From the NCBI GenBank assembly GCA_016705365.1, contig JADIYI010000008.1, positions 1,860,001 through 1,924,000 on the forward strand: DNA of 64,000 nucleotides, in the 5' to 3' direction. The position numbers and the translations under genes were made by a program. The notes beneath the pieces were generated by a model. It had not been told where the DNA came from. It worked only from the letters and a program-made list of their open reading frames with translations, and ran no database searches. The DNA is from Gammaproteobacteria bacterium (GTDB taxonomy: Bacteria > Pseudomonadota > Gammaproteobacteria > Pseudomonadales > UBA5518). Positions 8,406 to 17,053 of the stretch are shown here, in pieces. How positions within the stretch are numbered: position 1 is the stretch's first letter; each line of letters begins with the position of its first letter.

Positions 8406-11168
8406 CTACAGCGCACGCAATTTTCCCAGCTGCTGCGCGAGGGTTGCGCGGGTGGCACCGAGTTCATCGAGCCGGGCGCGTTCCTTTGCGACCACCTCGG
8501 CCGGCGCCTTGGCCACGAATCCCTGGTTGGCCAGCCTGGCTTCGAGCCGCGCGATCTCCTTGCCGAGCTTCTCGTCCTCGCGCCCGAGCCGGGCGCGCTC
8601 GGCCTCGGCATCGACCAGGCCGGCGAGCGGCACCAGCAGTTCAAGCTGCCCCACCACCTGGGTTGCGGCCGGAGGTGCGTCCGCGCCTTCGAGCCAGTTG
8701 CTGTCCGACAGGCGCGCCAGCGCATGCAGCAACGCCCGGTGCGCGGTGTGGCGCGCGTGATCCTCGGCATTGCCATTGCGCAACCACAGCTCGAGGCGCT
8801 TCCCCGGTGCGATGTCCAGCTCGCCGCGGATATTGCGTACCGCCACGATCACCTGCTGCAACCACGCCACATCGGCCGCCGCGGCGGGGTCGATCAGCGC
8901 CGGATCGGCTACCGGATAGTCCGCCAGCATGATCGTCGCACCGCGCACACCGGCCACCGGCGCGACCCGTTGCCAGATCTCCTCGGTGATGAACGGGATG
9001 AACGGGTGCGCCAGCCGCAGGAGGGTTTCGAGCACGCCGAGCAGCGTGCGCCGCGTGCCGCGCGCCAGCCGGGGCTCGCTGTCCGCCCCGGCCAGCAGCG
9101 GCTTGGAAAACTCGAGGTACCAGTCGCAGTAATCGTTCCAGGTGAATTCATGCAGCGCCTGGGCCGCGAGGTCGAAGCGGAACAGCGCGAACGAGCGCTC
9201 GACTTCCGCGCTCACCTGCTGCAGCCGCGACAGGATCCAGCGATCCGGCAACGACAGCGCGTAATCGGCATCCGCTGCCGTCGCGCAATCCTGGCCCTCG
9301 GTGTTCATCAGCACATAGCGCGCGGCATTCCACAGCTTGTTGCAGAAATTGCGGTAGCCGTCGAGGCGACCCATGTCGAATTTGATGTCGCGCCCCGTGG
9401 AAGCCAGCGCGCACAGCGTGAAACGCAGGGCATCGGTGCCGTGCGCGGCGATGCCCGCGGGGTATTCATTGCGCGTGTCGCGGGCAATCTTCTCGGCCAG
9501 CTGCGGCTGCATCATGCCGGAGGTGCGTTTTTGCACCAGTTCGTCGCTGCCGATGCCGTCGATCAGGTCGATCGGATCGATGATATTGCCCTTGGACTTG
9601 GACATCTTCTGGCCGTGTTCGTCGCGGATCAGGCCCGTCACATAGACCTTGCGAAAGGGCACTTCGTCCATGAACTTCAGGCTCATCATCACCATGCGCG
9701 CGACCCAGAAAAAGATGATGTCGAAGCCGGTCACCAGTACATCGGTGGGATGAAAAGTCCGCAGCTCCGCAGTCTCGCGCGGCCAGCCGAGCGTCGAGAA
9801 AGTCCACAGCGCCGAGGAGAACCAGGTGTCGAGCACATCCTGGTCCTGGCGCAGCGCCAGCGCACCGATGGCGTAGGTGTCGCGCACCTCCTGCTCGTTG
9901 CGACCCACGTAGACGTTGCCCTGCGCGTCGTACCAGGCGGGGATCTGGTGGCCCCACCACAGCTGCCGCGAGACGCACCAGTCCTGGATCTCGCGCATCC
10001 AGGCAAAATAGGTGTTCTCCCATTGCCGCGGCACGAATTCGATGCGCCCGTCCTCGACCGCGCGGATCGCGGGTTCGGCGAGGGCCTGCGTGGCGACGAA
10101 CCACTGGTCGGTCAGGTAGGGCTCGATCACCACGCCGCTGCGATCGCCGCGCGGCACTTTCAGGCGATGCTTCTCGGTTTTCTCCAGCAGGCCGGCGGCT
10201 TCGAGGTCGGACAACACGCGAGCGCGCGCCGCGAAACGGTCCAGGCCGCGGTACGCCGGCGGTGCGTTCGCGTTCATTTCGGCGTCGATCGTGAACAGGT
10301 TGATCAGCTCTAGCTGGTGGCGTTTGCCGACTTCGTAATCGTTGAAGTCGTGCGCCGGGGTGATCTTCACGCAGCCGGTACCGAAAGCCGGGTCGACGTA
10401 GGCGTCGGCGATGATCGGGATATCGCGCCCGGTGAGCGGCAACTGCACCCGCTGTCCGACCAGGTGACGATAGCGTTCATCTTCCGGGTGCACCGCGACC
10501 GCGGCATCGCCGAGCATGGTTTCGGGGCGCGTGGTGGCAACCACCAGGTAGCCGCTGCCGTCGCACAGCGGGTAGCGCAGGTGCCACATGCTGCCGTCTT
10601 CTTCCTCGGCGATGACCTCGAGGTCGGATATCGCGGTGTGCAGTTGCGGATCCCAGTTGACGAGCCGCTGGCCGCGATAGATCAGCCCTTCCCGGTACAG
10701 GCGCACGAACACCTCGCGTACCGCCTCCGAGAGCTCCGGGTCCATCGTGAAGCGTTCGCGCGACCAGTCGACCGAGTTGCCGAGCCGGCGTTGCTGGCGC
10801 GTGATATTGCCGCCGGAATGCTCCTTCCATTGCCACACGCGGCGGGTGAATTCCTCGCGCCCGAGCGTGAGCCGGTCGCTGCCTTCGGCCGCCAGCAGCC
10901 GCTCCACGACCATCTGGGTGGCGATGCCCGCATGATCGGTGCCGCCCTGCCACAGGGTGTTGTGGCCGCGCATCCGGTGATGGCGGATCAGGGCGTCCAT
11001 GATGGTCTGCTGGAATGCATGCCCCATGTGCAGGTTGCCGGTCACATTGGGAGGTGGGATCGCGATGCAGTAGGGAGTGCCGGTTCCGCCCGGACGGAAA
11101 TACCCGCGCTGTTCCCATTCGGTGTACCAGCGGTTCTCGATTTCCTCGGGCTTGTAGGTCTTGTCCAT
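8406..11168 (-). CDS. valS: Valyl-tRNA synthetase
   Basis: This 920-residue class I aminoacyl-tRNA synthetase charges tRNA-Val in the cytoplasm. The HIGH-type signature is PPNVTGNLHMGHAF near residue 40, and the KMSKS loop is visible in QKMSKSKGN around residue 540. An editing (CP1) domain lies between them, with TTRPETMLGD, and the C-terminal anticodon-binding domain ends in a coiled coil (ERARLGREDEKLGKEIARLE). The ATG at 11168 (MDKTYKPEEIENRWY) matches the family; the 17 upstream open codons are not conserved. The order pepA-holC-small ORF-valS is the same as in pseudomonads. Confidence 0.98.
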   Translation of the reverse strand: MDKTYKPEEIENRWYTEWEQRGYFRPGGTGTPYCIAIPPPNVTGNLHMGHAFQQTIMDALIRHHRMRGHNTLWQGGTDHAGIATQMVVERLLAAEGSDRLTLGREEFTRRVWQWKEHSGGNITRQQRRLGNSVDWSRERFTMDPELSEAVREVFVRLYREGLIYRGQRLVNWDPQLHTAISDLEVIAEEEDGSMWHLRYPLCDGSGYLVVATTRPETMLGDAAVAVHPEDERYRHLVGQRVQLPLTGRDIPIIADAYVDPAFGTGCVKITPAHDFNDYEVGKRHQLELINLFTIDAEMNANAPPAYRGLDRFAARARVLSDLEAAGLLEKTEKHRLKVPRGDRSGVVIEPYLTDQWFVATQALAEPAIRAVEDGRIEFVPRQWENTYFAWMREIQDWCVSRQLWWGHQIPAWYDAQGNVYVGRNEQEVRDTYAIGALALRQDQDVLDTWFSSALWTFSTLGWPRETAELRTFHPTDVLVTGFDIIFFWVARMVMMSLKFMDEVPFRKVYVTGLIRDEHGQKMSKSKGNIIDPIDLIDGIGSDELVQKRTSGMMQPQLAEKIARDTRNEYPAGIAAHGTDALRFTLCALASTGRDIKFDMGRLDGYRNFCNKLWNAARYVLMNTEGQDCATAADADYALSLPDRWILSRLQQVSAEVERSFALFRFDLAAQALHEFTWNDYCDWYLEFSKPLLAGADSEPRLARGTRRTLLGVLETLLRLAHPFIPFITEEIWQRVAPVAGVRGATIMLADYPVADPALIDPAAAADVAWLQQVIVAVRNIRGELDIAPGKRLELWLRNGNAEDHARHTAHRALLHALARLSDSNWLEGADAPPAATQVVGQLELLVPLAGLVDAEAERARLGREDEKLGKEIARLEARLANQGFVAKAPAEVVAKERARLDELGATRATLAQQLGKLRAL

Positions 11169-11230
11169 GGTGTCGCACAAAATTGAAAAATGATAAGGGC
11201 CGGCGGCGGGGCGCGCCAACCCGGTGGGGC

Positions 11231-11473
11231 TCAGCGCGGGGGCTTCTCCCGCAAGGCGGTGGTGCTCAGCTCGCGCAGGCGGGCTTCCAGGCGCTCGCGC
11301 AGCCGGGCCTCGATCCGGGGCAGGTACTCATCGACCAGTTCATCGATCAGGAAGGATGCCTCGATGCTCAGCGCCGCCTGCACATCGGGTGCCGGCGGCG
11401 GGCCGCCGGGGGTGCCGGGCAAGGCGAGCTCGACGATATCGACCAGCAGCGGAATGTCGCGATCCTCACTCAC
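11231..11473 (-). CDS. Small conserved protein between holC and valS, function unknown
   Basis: This ORF encodes 80 residues from a GTG at 11473 and overlaps the holC stop by eight bases. The chain is acidic and helical: residues 32-70 read like an amphipathic helix rich in Glu, Leu and Arg (SIEASFLIDELVDEYLPRIE, then a run of ARLRERLE-like turns). There is a Pro-rich loop before it and no Cys or membrane segment. A small unannotated protein occupies the same position in several gammaproteobacteria, which supports it being a real gene. I do not recognise a function. Co-translation with holC and valS is likely from the overlap and spacing. Confidence 0.7.
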   Translation of the reverse strand: MSEDRDIPLLVDIVELALPGTPGGPPPAPDVQAALSIEASFLIDELVDEYLPRIEARLRERLEARLRELSTTALREKPPR

Positions 11474-11909
11474 CGGCGCTCCTCATATGCTGCATGTCGT
11501 GGTGCTCGAGCGGGTAGCCGCGATCCTTGTAGAAACTCCAGCGCGCCCGGCTAGCGCGCAGCGACTCGGGGTCGTTCAGCACGATCTCCGCAACCCGCTC
11601 GAAGCGGCTGAAAAACTCCGGAATCGCGGCGCCGAGATTTATCAGCACATCGTGATGATCGCCCGGATCGTCCCCGCTGCCGATCAGCACCGGCGTGGCG
11701 GATGCCCCCGGCTGCAGCGAATGCGGCACGAAACTGGTGTCGCGGAAGCTCCACAGCAGCTCATCGAGTGAACGGGCGGCGGCGTCGTCCTCGCCGTGCA
11801 GATAGACCTTGTGTCCGCCCAGCCAGGCCTTTTCGGCCAGGCGGCAGGCAAAGCTCAGGCGCCCGTGAGGTTCGCTGACCGGCAACACATAGAAATCCAC
11901 CCGGGTCAC
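11466..11909 (-). CDS. holC: DNA polymerase III chi subunit
   Basis: This 147-residue protein is the chi subunit of the DNA polymerase III clamp-loader complex, which bridges the replisome to SSB. Family features visible are the start TRVDFYVLP, the segment CRLAEKAWLGGHKVYLH (residues 22-38), and LDELLWSFRDTSFVPHSL (48-65). A later LINLGAAIPEFFSRFERVAE segment contains the conserved helix. The start codon is GTG at 11909, three bases after the pepA stop. The gene partner psi (holD) is not in this window. Gene order pepA-holC-valS is conserved in gammaproteobacteria. Confidence 0.95.
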   Translation of the reverse strand: MTRVDFYVLPVSEPHGRLSFACRLAEKAWLGGHKVYLHGEDDAAARSLDELLWSFRDTSFVPHSLQPGASATPVLIGSGDDPGDHHDVLINLGAAIPEFFSRFERVAEIVLNDPESLRASRARWSFYKDRGYPLEHHDMQHMRSAGE

Positions 11910-11912
11910 CGC

Positions 11913-13418
11913 TCAGCTCCTGGCGGCTTGTGACAGCAGGTAGCGGGTCAGCAATCCGACCGGCCGGCCGGTCGCGCCTTTTGCCGCGCCGTTGTCCCAG
12001 GCAGAGCCCGCGATATCGAGGTGTGCCCAGCGCTGGTTCTTCGCGAAGCGCGAGAGGAAACAGGCGGCGGTGACGCTGCCCGCGCCGGGGCCGCCGATAT
12101 TGGCGACATCGGCGAAATTGCTCTTGAGCTGTTCCTGGTAATCGTCCCACAGCGGCATCTGCCAGGCGCGATCATGGGCGAGGTTGCCGGCAGCGAGCAG
12201 CTCGCTGGCGAGTTCCTCGTCATTGCTGAAGAGGCCGCTGGCATGCTTGCCGAGCGCTACCACGCAGGCACCGGTGAGGGTGGCGATGTCGATGATCGCG
12301 GCAGGTTTGTAGCGCGCCGCATAGCTCAGCGCATCGCACAGGATCAGGCGTCCCTCGGCGTCGGTGTTCAGCACCTCGATGGTGATGCCCGCCATGCTGC
12401 GCACGACATCGCCCGGGCGGGTGGCGCTGCCGCTCGGCATGTTCTCGCAGGCGGCGATGATGCCGACGACGTTCAGGCGTGGTTTCAGGCGGGTGATCGC
12501 GCTCATGGTACCGAGCACGCTGGCCGCGCCGCACATGTCGAATTTCATCTCGTCCATCGCCGCGCCGGGCTTCAGGCTGATGCCACCCGAGTCGAAGGTC
12601 ACGCCCTTGCCGACCAGCACCTGGGGGGCTGCGTGGCGCGCGCCGCCGCGGTACTCGAGCACGATGAGCCGCGCCGGTTCGCGGGTCCCGGCGGTAACCG
12701 AGAGCAGGGCGCCCATGCCCAGTTCCTTCATTTTTTTCTCATCCAGCACCTTGCAGCCAAGGGCGGCATTGCCGCGCGCCAGCGCGCGTGCCTGGCTTGC
12801 CAGGTACGAGGGAGTGCAGATATTGGCCGGCAGGTTGCCGAGTTCACGTGTCATGTTCATGCCGGCGCCGATCGCACCACCCTCGACCAACGCGCGTGCC
12901 ATCGCGCGCGTGACCTTGGCGCTGCACGGCTTGCTCAAACCCGCCACGACGCGGTTCAGGCGGGGGCCGGGCTCGGGCCTGGACAGGGTTCTGGTGTAAC
13001 GATAGTCGCCGGTGGTGGCAAGCAGGCCGAGTTGCTGTGCCTGCCAGAGTGCGTCACGGCCGATGGTGTCGACATCGCTCAGCATGAACACCGCATCGCT
13101 GCTGCCGGTGGTCTTCAGCGCCGAGAATGCATGGCTGATCATCTTGCGAAACCCGCCGGGGTCGCTGCCCTGCGCCTTGCCGGCGCCGATCAGCAGCACG
13201 CGTTCGGCGGCAACGCCGGCGGGCGCATGCAGCAGCACGCTCTTGCCGGGAGCGCCGCTGAAATGCTCGCTCTTCACCAGTTTCGTGATGCGCCCGTTGC
13301 AGACCTTGTTCACGGCCGCGGTTGCGAGCGGCAACTTGCCCTCCTCGAATACCGGCAATACCAGGCAGGAACAGCGATGGGCAGCAGGGTCGGCGATGGT
13401 TTTCAGCGAAAGATGCAT
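11913..13418 (-). CDS. pepA: Leucyl aminopeptidase PepA (M17 family)
   Basis: This 501-residue cytosolic M17 aminopeptidase releases N-terminal residues from peptides using two metal ions; in some enterobacteria the protein also binds DNA. The catalytic core shows VGKGVTFDSGGISLKPG, with a metal ligand Asp and Lys, and the signature NTDAEGRLILCDAL. The GSATRPGDVVRSMAG segment is also intact. The ATG at 13418 (MHLSLKTIADPA) is chosen over 16 upstream open codons. It is followed after three bases by holC. In many gammaproteobacteria the divergent neighbours are lptF and lptG; here an RDD protein on the same strand precedes pepA instead. Confidence 0.97.
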   Translation of the reverse strand: MHLSLKTIADPAAHRCSCLVLPVFEEGKLPLATAAVNKVCNGRITKLVKSEHFSGAPGKSVLLHAPAGVAAERVLLIGAGKAQGSDPGGFRKMISHAFSALKTTGSSDAVFMLSDVDTIGRDALWQAQQLGLLATTGDYRYTRTLSRPEPGPRLNRVVAGLSKPCSAKVTRAMARALVEGGAIGAGMNMTRELGNLPANICTPSYLASQARALARGNAALGCKVLDEKKMKELGMGALLSVTAGTREPARLIVLEYRGGARHAAPQVLVGKGVTFDSGGISLKPGAAMDEMKFDMCGAASVLGTMSAITRLKPRLNVVGIIAACENMPSGSATRPGDVVRSMAGITIEVLNTDAEGRLILCDALSYAARYKPAAIIDIATLTGACVVALGKHASGLFSNDEELASELLAAGNLAHDRAWQMPLWDDYQEQLKSNFADVANIGGPGAGSVTAACFLSRFAKNQRWAHLDIAGSAWDNGAAKGATGRPVGLLTRYLLSQAARS

Positions 13419-13509
13419 GAGGTCTCCGGGCAGTGATCCTGTGCGGGCGCGGCCATGCGGCGCCATGAGGTCTCGGGATTATACGCCAGCGAAATGCGTG
13501 GCCGGAGGC

Positions 13510-13992
13510 TCATTTTGCCGGCAGCACCACGACCCGCGAGCGCGAGATGCGATCATGCCAGGCGCGTTTCGCGGGATCGAACAGGATCCACAGGTAGCCC
13601 AGTCCGAAGCAGGCCAGCGAAATCGCCGCGCCGCCGATACGCAGCAAAACCTGGCTCCAGCCGATGCGATCGCCCTCCAGCGTCTCGATGCGCAGCCGCC
13701 ATGCCTGCATGCCGAGCGTCTGGCCGGAGCGGGTCCAGAACCAGCCAAAGAACAGCACCACCGCACAGGCCAGCGGAATCTGCAGCAGCGGACCGGCAAC
13801 CGCGCCGTGCTCGCTCGCGCGCACCGCCGCATCACCGACGCTGGCCACCCGCAGTGCGATTTCGATCGCGGTCACGCTCCAGGTGACCGCGAACAGCAGC
13901 AACGAATCATATAGCATCGCGGCCAGGCGGCGGCGCAGGCCGGCGGGCGGCAACTGCTGCCCGGGTCGAGGGTCGATTGTCTGGGATGCCAT
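13510..13992 (-). CDS. RDD family membrane protein
   Basis: This 160-residue inner-membrane protein belongs to the RDD family. The N-terminal signature is AGLRRRLAAMLYDSLLLFAV, where RDD is here LYDS, as is common. Three to four hydrophobic segments lie at about residues 28-48, 70-87, and 117-133. The conserved TLGMQAWRLRIETLEGDRIGW block follows the second helix and the tail contains KRAWHDRIS. RDD proteins are proposed transporters or membrane-associated partners of unknown substrate. It starts at an ATG at 13992 and faces a response regulator across a 180-base divergent region with two inverted repeats. It reads in the same direction as pepA, 91 bases upstream of it. Confidence 0.92.
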   Translation of the reverse strand: MASQTIDPRPGQQLPPAGLRRRLAAMLYDSLLLFAVTWSVTAIEIALRVASVGDAAVRASEHGAVAGPLLQIPLACAVVLFFGWFWTRSGQTLGMQAWRLRIETLEGDRIGWSQVLLRIGGAAISLACFGLGYLWILFDPAKRAWHDRISRSRVVVLPAK

Positions 13993-14011
13993 GCTAGACT
14001 TGCCGTCGCGT

Positions 14012-14023
14012 CTGAATATTCAG
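14012..14023. promoter_or_regulatory. 12-bp perfect palindrome in divergent RDD/response-regulator region
   Basis: CTGAATATTCAG is a perfect 12-base palindrome lying 20 bases before the RDD gene start and about 150 before the response regulator. Its position close to the RDD start would suit a repressor site. I do not recognise the regulator. Confidence 0.35.
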
Positions 14024-14046
14024 CAAAGCGCAAGTGTAGCGCCAAG

Positions 14047-14060
14047 TTACCAAAAGGTAA
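14047..14060. promoter_or_regulatory. Inverted repeat TTACC-AAAA-GGTAA with a second TTACC 33 bases on
   Basis: TTACCAAAAGGTAA is a perfect 5-bp inverted repeat with an AAAA spacer. A direct copy of TTACC occurs at 14080-14084, exactly 33 bases (about three helical turns) later. OmpR/PhoB-type regulators bind direct repeats at whole turns, so this may be an autoregulatory region for the response regulator at 14173. This is inference from spacing only. Confidence 0.35.
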
Positions 14061-14172
14061 GGGCAGGGCAAAGCGCCGTTTACCCGTCCACCGGCACAAT
14101 GCGGGGAGGTCGAGCGGAGGCGAGCCGGTGCAGTTCATTGCGGCGATGCGGCGATGTCAGGGAGTGGAAAAT

Positions 14173-14865
14173 ATGCGCATTCTCGTGATCGAGGATGATG
14201 CCAGCGTGCTCGACTACATCAGCAAGGGCCTGCGCGAGAGCGGTTTTGCGGTCGATCAGGCGGCCGATGGCAAGGACGGACTGTACCGGGCCAGCGCGGA
14301 AAAATACGACGCGCTGGTGGTCGACCGGATGCTGCCGGGCGTGGATGGACTCACCATCATCAGGACCTTGCGTGGCGCGGACAACAACACGCCGGCGCTG
14401 ATCCTGAGTGCGCTCGGCGAAGTCGATGACCGGGTCAAGGGATTGAAGGCCGGGGGCGATGATTACCTGGTCAAGCCGTTTGCGTTCGCGGAACTGCTGG
14501 CGCGGATCGAAGCCCTGCTGCGGCGCAAGGAATCCTCGGCCACGATCACGCGGCTGCGGGTTGCCGATCTCGAGATGGACCTGCTGTCGCACAAGGTCAC
14601 GCGCGCCGGCAAATCGCTGAACCTCCAGCCACGCGAATTCCGCCTGCTCGAGTACCTGATGAAACACGCCGGCCAGGTGGTCACGCGTACCATGCTGCTG
14701 GAGAACGTGTGGGACTACCACTTCGATCCGCAGACCAACGTGATCGACGTGCATGTCAGCCGCCTGCGCCAGAAGATCGACAAGGAATTCGAACGGCCGT
14801 TGCTCAAAACGGTGCGTGGCGCGGGGTATATGCTCGATGAACCTGAGCCGGATTTTCCGGGCTAA
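14173..14865 (+). CDS. OmpR/PhoB-family response regulator
   Basis: This 230-residue transcription factor has an N-terminal receiver domain (about 1-118) and a C-terminal winged-helix DNA-binding domain (about 130-222). The acidic pocket is E7-D8-D9, the phosphoacceptor is Asp51 in VVDRMLPGVDG, and the conserved Lys101 is in DDYLVKPFAF. The effector domain shows LQPREFRLLEYLM and the recognition region VIDVHVSRLRQKID, then TVRGAGYML. The ATG at 14173 gives MRILVIEDD; a preceding GGAGTGG at about 14160 serves as ribosome binding site. It overlaps the downstream kinase gene by 29 bases, so the two are translationally coupled. The signal and targets are unknown. Confidence 0.96.
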   Translation: MRILVIEDDASVLDYISKGLRESGFAVDQAADGKDGLYRASAEKYDALVVDRMLPGVDGLTIIRTLRGADNNTPALILSALGEVDDRVKGLKAGGDDYLVKPFAFAELLARIEALLRRKESSATITRLRVADLEMDLLSHKVTRAGKSLNLQPREFRLLEYLMKHAGQVVTRTMLLENVWDYHFDPQTNVIDVHVSRLRQKIDKEFERPLLKTVRGAGYMLDEPEPDFPG

Positions 14866-16225
14866 TCTTTTTCTCTATACGCTGAGCTACCTGATCGGGG
14901 TCAGCGTTGCCGTATTCGTCGTCCTGGCGCTGATCTACGCTTCGCTCACCTACAGGTTTTTTGGCGAGATGAACGCGCTGATCGGCGCCGAGACGCGCAT
15001 GCTCAACGAGCGTTACGCGGCCGGGGGCGAAGCCGCGGTGTCGGAGGAGATCGCGCGGCGGATCCAGGAGCCGCGCTTGCCGCGGCTGTTCTATCTGCTG
15101 GTCGACGCGCAGGGTCGCAAGATCGGCGGCAATCTTGCGCACTGGCCCGAGCGCCTCGGGCAGCGCGAGGAATGGGCCGGCGTCAGGCACAGCTTGCGTG
15201 GCTGGATCGACTCCGCGGAGGATGTCGACTTCGTCGGCAGCAGCACGCAATTCGCGGGCGGCGAGCGCCTGCTGGTCGCGCGTCATTACCAGGATATCAG
15301 CGAATACCTGCGGCTCACCCTGACGGTGCTGACGCAGACCATGCTGACCACGATCGTGCTTGGAAGCGTCGGCGCGGTGGTGCAGGTGTTGATCACCGAA
15401 CGCCGCCTGCGCCAGGTGAACCGCAGCATCACGGACATACTCGGGGGCGAACTCAGCCGGCGCATACCGGTCACCGGCGGCCACCCCGACGATGACTACA
15501 CGCGGCTGATCGTCAATTTCAACCACATGCTCGATCGTATCGCGCAACTGATGGAAGGACTGAAACAGCTGTCTGACAATATCGCCCACGATCTGCGCAC
15601 ACCGCTGACCCGCCTGCGCAACAATCTGGCCAGCCTCGAACTCGACGAGCGCGGCGAGACCCGCGAGCAGGTGGCGGGGCTGATCGAGGAGTCGGACGCG
15701 CTGCTGGCGACCTTCAATGCGCTGCTGCGCATCGCCCAGATCGAGTCGGGGAACAAGCGCCTGGCGTTTGCCGCCACCGACCTCGCAACCATCCTGCGCG
15801 ATGTCTGCGAGTTCTACGAACCGCTCGCCGCGGACAAGGATCAGCAGGTGCGGCTCGATCTGCCCGCCGTGTGCGCCGGCAGCTTTGATCGCGACCTGCT
15901 GTTCCAGGCTTTCGCCAATCTGCTCGACAACGCAATCAAGTACGCGCCACCGGGTGCTCATATCGATGTGCGACTGACCGAGGAAGCGCAGCAGCACTGC
16001 GTGGCGGTCTGCGACGACGGACCGGGAATACCGCAGGCGGAACGAGAGAAGGTATTTCAGCGCTTCTACCGAGTTGAGGGCAGTCGCAGCCTGCATCCCG
16101 GCAACGGTCTCGGCCTGTCATTGGTGCAGGCGGTGATCAACCTCCACGGCGGCAGCGTGACGCTCGGCGACAATTCGCCGGGTCTGCGCGTGAGCGTGAT
16201 TTTGCCGCGCTTGCCCGCCGCGTAG
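14837..16225 (+). CDS. Sensor histidine kinase, partner of the preceding regulator
   Basis: This 462-residue membrane kinase should sense a periplasmic signal and phosphorylate the adjacent response regulator. Two transmembrane helices (about 11-36 and 166-188) flank a periplasmic sensor of about 130 residues. A HAMP linker follows (about 189-240), then the dimerisation domain with phospho-His251 in QLSDNIAHDLRTPLTRLRNN. The ATPase domain has an N box (FANLLDNAIKYAP), a G1 box (DDGPGIP) and a G2 box (GNGLGLSLVQAV). The ATG at 14837 lies inside the end of the response regulator gene. Homology class is the QseC/TctE-like group by eye. Its stop is only three bases from the convergent next gene. 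Confidence 0.95.
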   Translation: MNLSRIFRANLFLYTLSYLIGVSVAVFVVLALIYASLTYRFFGEMNALIGAETRMLNERYAAGGEAAVSEEIARRIQEPRLPRLFYLLVDAQGRKIGGNLAHWPERLGQREEWAGVRHSLRGWIDSAEDVDFVGSSTQFAGGERLLVARHYQDISEYLRLTLTVLTQTMLTTIVLGSVGAVVQVLITERRLRQVNRSITDILGGELSRRIPVTGGHPDDDYTRLIVNFNHMLDRIAQLMEGLKQLSDNIAHDLRTPLTRLRNNLASLELDERGETREQVAGLIEESDALLATFNALLRIAQIESGNKRLAFAATDLATILRDVCEFYEPLAADKDQQVRLDLPAVCAGSFDRDLLFQAFANLLDNAIKYAPPGAHIDVRLTEEAQQHCVAVCDDGPGIPQAEREKVFQRFYRVEGSRSLHPGNGLGLSLVQAVINLHGGSVTLGDNSPGLRVSVILPRLPAA

Positions 16226-16228
16226 CAC

Positions 16229-16663
16229 CTACTTCAACGGTTCGATGCCAAGCGCGCTGGTGTCCGGTTCGAGCAGCGGGTGCTCGGCACGCAATGGTTC
16301 CAGATCGGCTCCGGGTGGCGCCAGCGTGAGGGCGCTGATATCGGGCAGATCGACAGTCACGGGTTCGGCGGGCGGTGCCATCGGGGCGCCCGCTGCGGCC
16401 AGCGTGATCGCGCTGGTGTCGGGCGGTGGTGGCGGTGGCACCCCGGCACGATGCGGCAGCAGGTCGGCACCGGCTTCCGCGATGCTGATATGCGTTGTAT
16501 CGGGTGCGGGTGGCGGTGCCGTGGCCGGCACCTGCGGTGCGGCGCCGAATGCGGAAACCAGGCTGATGTGGGCGGTGTTCACCTCCGCCGCGACAACCGT
16601 CCTGCGCTCGTGCGCGGCCAGCACATCGCTGCCCGCGGGTGCAATCGTCAACGAGGTGTCCGG
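16229..16663 (-). repeat. In-gene 26-residue (about 78-bp) repeat array
   Basis: The array encodes residues 97-240 of the protein above. Box starts fall at residues 97, 125, 150, 177, 203 and 229, so the period is 25-28 residues. The core is (P/A)-D-T-(S/T)-x-(I/L)-(T/S)-(L/I)-A-x-x-G-A-D-L. The second box has degenerated and the last is cut short by the stop. Spacers are Pro-rich. Confidence 0.75.
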
Positions 16664-16951
16664 GTTGCTCGCTGGCGCTGGTGTAGTTTCGATCGCCGCC
16701 GCTGGCGCCGGCGCTGACGCGATCTCGCGCAGTATCGCGCGGGCACCGGCTTGCTCCATCGCGCCGCGGTACCTGGTGGCGGTCTCCCTGTCGCAGTCGC
16801 GCTTGATCACGTGACTCGCGCCGTCCATCAGGTGGCTGACGGTTGCGTGGCTCGCCTTGAACAGGCGGGCGAGATTTGCGGCAACCGTGGCGGAATCGCA
16901 ACCCGGCAGCAGCTCGCCGTTGAACAGGATGTCATAACGCAGCTCTTTCAT
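16229..16951 (-). CDS. Protein with GYF-like N-terminal module and six-fold Asp-Thr-Ser repeat tail, function unknown
   Basis: This 240-residue protein has two distinct parts. Residues 1-78 form a compact module (MKELRYDILFNGELLPGCDS, then VAANLARLFKASHATVSHLM and AMEQAGARAILREI). From memory, a similar N-terminal module is present in many uncharacterised gammaproteobacterial proteins, often before a membrane domain. Residues 97-240 are low-complexity, Pro/Ala rich, with about six copies of a box like PDTSALTLAPPGADLEPL repeating every 26 residues. There is no membrane segment, so it should be cytoplasmic. The ATG at 16951 is the first with the conserved beginning; 44 open codons upstream overlap the promoter of the divergent AraC gene. 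It converges on the kinase gene with a three-base gap. Confidence 0.75.
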   Translation of the reverse strand: MKELRYDILFNGELLPGCDSATVAANLARLFKASHATVSHLMDGASHVIKRDCDRETATRYRGAMEQAGARAILREIASAPAPAAAIETTPAPASNPDTSLTIAPAGSDVLAAHERRTVVAAEVNTAHISLVSAFGAAPQVPATAPPPAPDTTHISIAEAGADLLPHRAGVPPPPPPDTSAITLAAAGAPMAPPAEPVTVDLPDISALTLAPPGADLEPLRAEHPLLEPDTSALGIEPLK

Positions 16952-17053
16952 GCCGGTCCCCGTGCTTGCGCAAAAGCTGCCTTGCAGTATAAGCCAAGCC
17001 GCCAGCGCCGGTCCCCTCCCGTCCCACGACAAGCGCGCACGGGCTTTGGCATA

